DNA from: Adiantum capillus-veneris
Taxonomy: Eukaryota > Streptophyta > Polypodiopsida > Polypodiales > Pteridaceae
Direction of reading: 5' to 3'
Assembly: GCA_014529385.2 (NCBI GenBank)
Contig: CM043955.1
Span: 153,417,640 to 153,481,639 of the forward strand
Length of the DNA: 64,000 nucleotides
Both the position numbers and the translations under genes were made by a program. Positions within the stretch are counted from its first letter, which is position 1. Each line of letters starts with the position of its first letter. Positions 56,559-64,000 of the stretch are shown piece by piece. The notes under the pieces are model-generated. The model did no database searches. It was not told the origin of the DNA and saw nothing but the letters and a program-made list of their open reading frames with translations.

Positions 56559-57933
56559 TCACCGGCCCATTTTCATATCCTCATGTATATCCATCTCATC
56601 ATCCCCACTCTCTACTAAGAATCCATCCACCAATTCAATGACATCATGCTTGATAGGTAAGCTACTTTCCATACATAACTTAGGCTCCTTAACAGGAGGA
56701 TTAAGCAAGGTATCACTAACCATATTCACATAAGGCATAGAAAAAGCATCTCCATAATTTTTAATATCTTCTAAAATCTCAATATTCTCTTTATCAATCA
56801 AGGAATGTCCACATATTTCACTACAAATGCAATCACAAGAGTCCTCATGTACAATCTCCTCATTAACAAGGTCCACAACATGCTCAATAGCATCATCATT
56901 TACTGGAAATACTCAACAATAGCATGCATGTGAGAGAACTCTTCATTCACATTGTTCACTTACACATAAGTATCATCATTGACTTGTAAATCATTCTCAA
57001 CTGCTTCACATAAAAAACAGGGACACTGAACATCCACTTTCATATCACCCACATGCTCATCTTTCACATTGGACACAGCAACATTGACATCCACAACTTG
57101 ATTTTCATCATGATTACTATTTAAGACTTCACTAATTGTATCCTTTTCCTTCTCATTGACTTTCATATCGATAGAAACATCATCTTTTGCATTTGAAACA
57201 CCATCGAGTGGCATAAACAGCAAGGATGACATGGTGTATATTTGTCTCAATATCTTTCTCCTCATTATATGATGTCCTATCTTTCCCAAGAGAACCATCA
57301 TGATACCATATTACATTAGAGGCTTTCTTTGTATCCACATCAATGCATAGAGAAACCTTTGGCTCTATATCACCCTGCAATACAAGCTCACTCAATCTCT
57401 CTAGCTTCCATTCCTTATGCTTGGCAATCCTTACTACATCCTCAAACGTAAGTGGCATTTTAAGTTCAACCATTAACTTCAAATTATCCCTCAAAACTTG
57501 TATAAACATAAATTTTTTAATCATAAGAGGAGGAATATTACTACCCAAAGCAGCACACCATCTTCTCCACAAATTATTGAAGTCCTTGACAAAGGCATCT
57601 TCACTTTGACCATCACCCTGCTTGCGCAAGTCCTTCAATGGAGTGCCATACATCCATTGGGTCTTCCACCTATTGAAAGTATGTAAGAAAGGCATGTCTT
57701 ACCATTTTATAAGTCATAAATTGAGGAGGTTTCTATGATTGTAGATCTTTTTTGTAGCCTTCCAAAAATACCCTTGCATCTCCCTTCAAACAAAAGTAGA
57801 AGATTTGCAACACCAACATTGGGTCTTGCTTATTAGCAAGAAGGCAAGAAAACTCCATTCGCTCAATGAAACCTTTTGCACTTTCATTTGATTTCCCACT
57901 TAGCTGCGGAAAACTAAACATCATGGCTTCCAA
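56559..57933 (-). pseudogene. Gag-like protein of the gag-only element
   Basis: Open pieces at 57733-57933, 57180-57695, 56960-57301 and 56559-56876 lie in changing frames. The central part, AFVKDFNNLWRRWCAAL and PLTFEDVVRIAKHKEWKLERL, resembles the retrotransposon gag (capsid) domain. The C-terminal part is acidic (EEIVHEDSCDCIC). No clear zinc knuckle is seen. At least two frameshifts break it. Confidence 0.6.
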
Positions 57934-57991
57934 AACCTATAAACTGAAGGTATCTTGAAGAGATTCCTTAGTGGGGGCACCAAAATACTAT

Positions 57992-58580
57992 TGTGCAAAA
58001 GAAAAAGTGGGACACCTCTATAGATTTATATCCCAAGAGTGTTCAAACATCAATCGCAGCACCAAAATGTATACCAAAACCACTCTTAGTAAACCCCAAC
58101 CAAAAGGCCTATGCTCCCTTGGGAATTTACAAGCACACCCCACCCAAAGGACCATAACACATAGGAGCAAAACCCTGTCAAAGCATATGAAGAAAAGCGC
58201 CTCACCTTTCACAATTAAAGATCACAAATCCACAACTTCAACATCAATTTCACAATTCATAGATACATGCCCTCCCAATCTATCTGCACACAATTTGCCA
58301 CTAGGCTACCATAGCCATAACCCCTGCAAAAAACTAGTCGTAACTTGAAGAGCACAATTCTTGAAATAAATCTTGAAAAATGAATGGAGAGAAAATTTAA
58401 GATGACCAAAATTGATTCTACACACCTCTATGTGCAAAATTCATGTGAAAAGAGAGATGTCCCAATACGACTACAAGTAGAGAAGGCAAGGTGAGAGCAA
58501 AAACTGCATCAAGAGGGCACAACAAGATAAAACCTACAGATTTTTGAACTTTGGCTGCTGTTTTTTAAATTTTTAAATCA
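57992..58580 (-). repeat. 5' LTR of the gag-only element
   Basis: 589 bp, starting TGATTTAAAAATT and ending GCACA on the minus strand. It is homologous to 55422-56058 and 55270-55421. Confidence 0.78.
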
Positions 58581-59415
58581 CGACTGCAGGTACTGAGGAT
58601 ATTGACACTCCCAGAGTGTTGATTTGTGGCTGTCTACACATCGAAGGACGGCTCACAGTTCTTGGAGGCGTGTCACATACGACACGGGCGCATCTACACA
58701 CAGACTGTAGGCGACATCCACTAGTTCATCAGGTAGCTTGTGTTTGCTGCTTGATATTCCAGATTTCATCTTGACATTGCAGGTACTTCCACATGGGATG
58801 TATTGTCAGATATGATGTATGTTTGTTGAGGGTTTGCTAGCTGTGAGTCACGCAGCAAACAACCGCCGCAGCGGTTACAACATATAGTGGGAAATTTGTG
58901 GATGTATGACTTTGTGGGAAGTCTATGTACTGTCAGATTTACTGCAGCCTTTGTTGAGGGTCGAGTGAGGTTTTATTGAGCTGGGGGATTCTCGAATGTT
59001 GAGATCCTTTTGGTGATACAGGTCTTGGAGCGATCCCTCGAGCACCCTTAGATAGGCAGCTAGGATGTATTGACTGTGAGTTAGATAGTTGGGATTGCAT
59101 CTTTGCTTTACTGCCGTTGAGTCATTGTCACAGTCTATGCTTACAGGACAGTGACAGGACAGTGAGAGACAGTACAGGTGCAGGACAGGTTTACCCGCAG
59201 CTTACAGTGTCAGAGAGACAGTGTTTTTTGAACTGTTTTTTGGTCTGTTTTTGGAGTACACCAGAGCCATTTTACAAAGGAGAATCTGCCAAAATTTATG
59301 CACAATCTGAAGCTTCTTGGTTCATTTGACAGGTTGATATTGGTTCAGAGGTCAGTTTACAGGGGAAACTGTGCCAAATTTTTCCCAGGAAAGTAAACCA
59401 CTGTGAAGCGTAGCT
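58581..59415 (+). other. Presumed leader of the copia element
   Basis: 835 bp upstream of the gag start without coding potential and rich in GT/CA-containing words. It is assigned to the copia element only by position. Confidence 0.4.
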
Positions 59416-62400
59416 ATGGCTGGATTACAGGACACTGCTCTTTACAATATCAAGAAGCTGGATGGAACCAATTTCCCATTGTGGAAGAAGCAGATTTGGC
59501 ACGTGTTGGTACAAAAGAAGCAGATAAAACCTATAAAGCTCAAGGGGATAAAACCAGAAGATATGGACGAAGATGAATGGAGCGAAATGGATGGATTGGC
59601 ACTTTCTACCATTATGCTGACTTTGGAAGAAAGCGTTTACTTCAATGTAGCAGACAAGATGTCGGCTTATCAAGCATGGTTAAAGCTGAGTGATCTTTAT
59701 GAGAAGCAAAGTGCAGCTTCACAGGTATACTGGCTTAAGAAGCTTGTTGACTTGATGATGAAAGAAGGGACACCTATGTCCAATCATCTGAATGAATTCA
59801 ACACAATCTATAGTCAGTTGTCAGCTCAAGATGTCAAGTTTGATGAACCTGCTAGAGCTATGTTCCTGTTGGTCACATTGCCGGAAAGTTGGGACACTTT
59901 TTGCACAGCTTTGAGTAATTCTGCACCTCCAGATGGTTTGAACATAGCAGGTGTAGAAGGAAGTGTGCTTACTGAAGAAACCAATAGAAAGACAATGGAC
60001 AAAGGAAAAGGAACAGCCTTAGTTGTCAAGGGAAGGACCAAAGAAAAGTACAAAGGTGGAAAGAGGAATTAGTCTCGTAGCAAGTCCCGCAGTGCTAAAG
60101 GCAAGAGTGACATAGAATGCTACCATTGTGGCAAGAAGGGTCACATGAAAAGAGACTGCAGAGAATGGAAAGCAGAAAAAGGCTTAGAGAAATATGAATA
60201 CCATGGTGAGAAGAACAAGTCCTCAGTGAAGATTCAAGAAATAAATGTGACAAACACGGTTGCAGAGGATGACAGTCTAGTGTCAAGAGACATCTACTTC
60301 TTGAAGAATACAATGGACTCAGCTCTTCTTACAGCATCTGATGGAAATGCACCGAGTGACTGGATTATAGACTCAGGGGCATCACTTCATGTGTCTCCAA
60401 ACAAGGAGTGGTTTACTTCTTATGTGACCACTAAAGATCATGTTCGGCTAGGCAATGGGCAGACATGTGAGATCTTAGGTGTTGGAGATGTTCAATTGAA
60501 GTTTCAGAATGGCTCTTCTTTCACGTTGAAGAATGTGAGATATGTTCCCGCAATTACAAAGAGCTTGATCAGCACAGGTTTACTTGATGATGCTGGCTAC
60601 GTCACCACTTTTGGACAGAACATGTGGAAGATATCCAAGGGTTCTATGACAGTAGCACATGGAGTAAAGTCTGGAGGACTTTACATGATTTATGTATCAA
60701 ATGTCTCTAAAAATGTAATCAATGTAACCGAGCAGCCGAACGTTTCTTTGTGGCATAGCCGGTTAGGACATATGTCCAAGAAGGGAATGGAAATCTTGTC
60801 TCATTCTGGTTATTTGCGTGGCTTTTCATTTAATGATTTTGAATTCTGTGAACATTGTCTGTATGGTAAGCAAACACAGCAGCCACATAAGCATAGAAGC
60901 AGTAGAAGAGATACACAGTTGGCACTTGTTCATAGTGATTTGTGTGGACCTATGCCTAACCTATCTCTAGGGGGAGCTTCTTACTTTATGACATTTATAG
61001 ATGATTACTCGAGGAAAGTATGGGTTTACTTTCTCAAGCACAAGGATGAAGCGTTTAGTGTTTTCAAAACGTTTGTGACACTTGTGGAGAATCAGAGTGG
61101 CAAGAAGCTTAAATGCTTACGCACTGACAATGGTGGAGAGTATCTTTCAAAGGCCTTTCAGGACTTTTGTGAGTCAAAAGGTATAAAACGTGAACTTACT
61201 GCTCCTTACAATCCTCCTCAAAATGGTGTTGCTGAGAGGATGAATAGGACCATATAAGAGAAGGTCAGAAGTATGTTGTCTAATGCACAGCTGCCAAATG
61301 GGTTTTGGGCTGAAGCTGTATCAACAGCTGTTCATCTTGTAAATAGATCTCCTAGCAAGGTTTTGCAGAAGGATTCAGTGCCAGAGATGGTATGGTCAGG
61401 CAAAATGCCCTCATACAAGCATCTCAGAGTCTTTGGCTATGAGGTATATACTCACGTTCGAAAGGAATTTAGGAACAAACTTGAGCCAAAGAGTAGAAAG
61501 TGCATCTTTCTAGGCTATGGTAATTCTGGTGAGATGGGGTACAGACTTTGGGATCCCGAATCCAGAAAGGCTGTCCGCAGCAATGATGTTCACTTTAATG
61601 AATCCAAATATCATTCTAAACCAGAGAGGGTGTAGGAGATTAGAAGAGTTGTCTTCCAAGAAGATGGACCTGCACGTGCAAGACAAAAGGTCAAGGCTCA
61701 AGAGGAGCAAGGATAGGATAGATTGGAACCACAGGTTGTGGTTGAGCCTGAGCCACCTATTGTGCGTAGATCTGGACGTGTCACGTGACCTCCTAATAGG
61801 TTTGTTCCATCTATGAACTAGGTCATGTTGACTGATTGCAATGAGCCTTCATGTTACAAGGAAGCAGTGCAAATGAAGGACTCCAGGAATTGGCAATTGG
61901 CCATGCAGTCAGACATGACAGCTCTGCATAAAAACCAGACATGGAAGCTAGTTAAATTACCACGGGGCAAAAAGGCTCTACCCTGTAAATGGGTTTACAT
62001 GTATAAGATCACCGCTCATGATAGTCAGCCAAAGTACAAAGCAAGGCTTGTTGCCAAGGGCTTTAAGCAAGAACAAGGCATTGACTTTGATGAAGTCTTC
62101 TCTCCGGTGGTCAAAATGACTACATTGAGATGCTTTCTTGCATTGGTTGCCATATTAGATTTGGTGTTGCACCAAATGGATGTCAAGACAGCGTTCTTGC
62201 ATGGTGATTTAGATGTGGAAATTTACATGCAGCAGCCAGAAGGGTTTGTTGAGAAAGGCAAGGAAGATTTGGTATGCCAGTTATTAAAGAGTCTTTATGG
62301 CTTAAAACAATCACCGAGGGCATGGTACCATAAATTCCACAAGTTTATGCTTTCTCAAGGCTACAAACGTAGTGAGTTCGATCACTGCCTATATACAAAG

Positions 62401-63396
62401 AAGGCTAAGAATGGTAGTTGGCTGATCCTTATTTTGTATGTGGATGACATGTTGATTGCTGGCAAGCACTTGGAAGAAATTTTAGCTTTGAAGTCAAAGA
62501 TGGCAAAATATTTTGACATGAAAGACATGGGTGAGGCAAGTCATATACTTGGTATGCCCATTGAGAGAGACAGATCAAAGAAGTTGATTTGGTTATCTCA
62601 AACAGAGTATATTGACAAGGTTTTGCAACGTTTCAATATGGAGAAGGGAAAGGCATTGAGTGTTCCATTGCCACCATATGTGAAACTTAGCAAACAAGAT
62701 TGTCCTGTGTTTGAGGAAGAACAGGCTGAAATGGATAAGATTCCATATGCGTCTGTAGTGGGTAGTTTGATGTATGCAATGATTGCTACTCGCCCAGACA
62801 TTGCATTTGCAGGGGGAGTAGTAAGTCGATACATGTCAAACCTAGGCAAGAAACATTGGGAGGCAGTGAAAGGAATATTGAGATACCTGAAAGCTACAAA
62901 GAGTATGCGTATATGCTATGGGAGTCAGGAGCTAAGTGTGAAGGGTTTTACAGACTCAGATTATGCAGGTGACTTAGACAACTGAAGGTCTACGTCAGGG
63001 TATGTCTTTACATTGGCTGGTGGAGCAGTATCATGGCATTCTAGATTACAAGATTGTGTTACTCAGTCTACTACAGAGGCTGAATATGTTGCAGCATCAG
63101 AGGCATGCAAAGAATCAATTTGGCTTATTCGACTAGTAACAGATTTGGGAATCAAAGAAGAGATGCCTGTGTTATATTGTGATAGTCAAAGTGCTATACA
63201 ATTGGCTCGCAATCCAGTTTATCACTCAAAGACAAAGCATGTGGATGTGAAGTATCATTTCATCAGGGAAATGCTCGAGGATAAGCAACTTCAGCTTGTC
63301 AAAGTTCACACCATAGAAAATCCTGCTGATCTACTTACAAAAGGACTTCCCTCAGAGAGCTTTGCGCATTTTCGCAAGCAGTTAGGTGTAGGGTAG
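59416..63396 (+). pseudogene. Copia Gag-Pol polyprotein with seven in-frame stops and no frameshift
   Basis: One frame runs for 1,327 codons. Gag begins MAGLQDTALYNIKKLDGTNF. The zinc knuckle CYHCGKKGHMKRDC follows at about 60117, protease WIIDSGASLHVS at about 60360, the GAG-pre-integrase LWHSRLGHMSKKG at about 60750, integrase with HSDLCGPM, TDNGGEY and NGVAERMNRT at 60930-61250, RT with KARLVAKGF, QMDVKTAFLHG and LYVDDMLIAG at 62040-62460, and RNase H with GFTDSDYAGD, TTEAEYVA and CDSQSAIQLA at 62945-63200. Stops: TAG 60070, TAA 61255, TAG 61633, TAG 61714, TGA 61786, TAG 61819, TGA 62983. At 61786 and 62983 the expected residue is the conserved Arg, consistent with CGA to TGA. Confidence 0.95.
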
Positions 63397-63470
63397 TACA
63401 TCACTTCTCTACATCTCTTGTATATTAGCTTGTATAGTAGCTTCTCTCACACTTAAAGTACCACATTGGA

Positions 63471-63681
63471 CTTTAAGTGGGAGGTTGTTGGGGTATAAAG
63501 CCCAATGTGGTCGCCCAAGTAAGTGGGCGGGCCGCCAGGTATGTACACATATTCTTTTGTTAAAACCTAATAAGAACTCACTATGCTCTACACATTACAG
63601 TAGAGCGAGTTCACCATATCGTCGTGCTCTTCTTCTCGCACTCTCTCTCGCGTCACACTTCCGCTCGTACACCTTCACACA
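63471..63681 (+). repeat. Polypurine tract and 3' LTR of the copia element
   Basis: AAGTGGGAGGT precedes TGTTGGGGTATAAAGCCC at 63486. The LTR contains a TATA-like TATAAAG close to its start. The 3' end is placed near the CACACA at 63676-63681, because an unrelated gag reading frame begins just after. The exact end is uncertain. Confidence 0.65.
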
Positions 63682-63683
63682 AT

Positions 63684-64000
63684 AGCGTGTTTCAAATTTT
63701 CCATATTCATTGGGGTTGAAGATGCAGAAATGTGGCTTCAAGATTATGGGTTTCTCCTGGAGAGAATTTTATCAAGGAAAGAAGGTGTGGTGCAAGTGTT
63801 CCCACTCTTGGTTCGTGGAAAAGCGAGGATATGGGATGATGGTTTTTGAGAAGAAGAGATGATGGATTATGAAGCCGTAGAAGTAGATTTTCGAACCAGA
63901 TTCATGGCAGATGCGTAGCTAGATGAGGTGAAGAAAAATTTGAACAAGTTGAAATAGAGCTTGGAAGGTGACTTTCAAGGATTCAAATGGGAGTTAAAAG
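63684..64000 (+). pseudogene. Gag relic of another retrotransposon at the window edge
   Basis: The sequence encodes FIGVEDAEMWLQDYGFLLER, then VVQVFPLLVRGKARIWDDGF and DFRTRFMADA, a capsid-type gag pattern (W..D....A...F). Stops are at 63847 (TGA), 63916 (TAG) and 63955 (TAG). It begins abruptly at the copia LTR, so the copia element probably inserted into this gag. It continues past the window. Confidence 0.6.

Larger units (their letters stand above)
55422..58580 (-). mobile_element. Gag-only LTR retrotransposon (TR-GAG type), about 3.2 kb
   Basis: LTRs at 57992-58580 (5') and 55422-56058 (3') flank a 1.9-kb interior that codes only for a gag-like protein on the minus strand. There is no protease, RT or integrase. 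The termini are TG...CA. The sequence after the 5' LTR, TTTTGGTGCCCCCAC, is a candidate primer site. Flanking bases (CGCGA and CGACT) do not match, so no target duplication is confirmed. Movement would need another element's enzymes. Confidence 0.72.
58581..63681 (+). mobile_element. Ty1/copia retrotransposon without its 5' LTR
   Basis: The domain order gag, protease, integrase, RT, RNase H is that of Ty1/copia. A polypurine tract (63471-63485) and a short 3' LTR (63486 to about 63681) follow. On the left, the element meets the gag-only element at about 58580, and I find no 5' LTR or primer site. That element probably inserted into or replaced the 5' end. Confidence 0.88.

Noticed and set aside
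59416-63396. Stops in the copia ORF as sites of RNA editing
   Set aside because: U-to-C editing that removes stops is known in organelles of some plants, not for nuclear transposons. C-to-T decay explains the pattern without it.
63486-63685. Small ORF in the copia LTR (63485-63685)
   Set aside because: It lies wholly within the LTR, lacks any motif and crosses the LTR boundary.

Overview
The window is land-plant nuclear DNA that is almost entirely mobile-element sequence. The plant assignment rests on an intron-containing mitochondrial alternative oxidase gene, fragments of three plant gene families (GRAS, HMA/HIPP-type metallochaperone, PPR), TNP2/TNPA-type CACTA transposons, and plant-style Ty3/gypsy and Ty1/copia elements with tRNA-Asp-like primer sites. 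The clade cannot be fixed from the sequence. The oxidase tail and the three-exon gene structure differ from the usual angiosperm form.

Layout. 1-8.5 kb: a plus-strand gypsy element (Gypsy-1) with a partial LTR, primer site, a 2.7 kb leader holding an evenly spaced palindrome array, a frameshifted gag and a protease, but no RT or integrase. 8.5-10.6 kb: relics of another gypsy element (Gypsy-3). 10.6-11.4 kb: an isolated CACTA end (copy C). 11.4-26.6 kb: a minus-strand gypsy element (Gypsy-2) carrying a nested, 5'-truncated CACTA copy A (20.2-25.3 kb). 26.6-34 kb: a gag relic, a PPR pseudogene, a MITE-like element, tandem repeats and a possible LINE tail. 34.2-38.9 kb: a predicted non-autonomous Helitron that contains a GRAS-gene fragment. 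39.6-40.9 kb: the alternative oxidase gene, the only clearly intact host gene. 43.9-51.8 kb: full-length CACTA copy B on the minus strand with TIRs and a 3-bp target duplication. 55.4-58.6 kb: a gag-only LTR element. 58.6-63.7 kb: a copia element. The window ends inside another gag relic.

How the parts relate. CACTA copies A and B carry complementary damage. A keeps an open TNPA-like gene but has lost the TNP2 catalytic core. B keeps nearly the whole TNP2 gene but has a 1-bp frameshift in the TNPA-like gene. Both carry pieces of a captured HIPP-type gene. Gypsy-2 has an unusual order: protease, RT, RNase H, integrase, then a second retropepsin-like domain and an acidic 3' ORF. Gypsy-2 and the copia element have decayed by nonsense changes with no frameshift in the main reading frame. 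The oxidase has serine at both positions where plant enzymes normally carry the regulatory cysteines.
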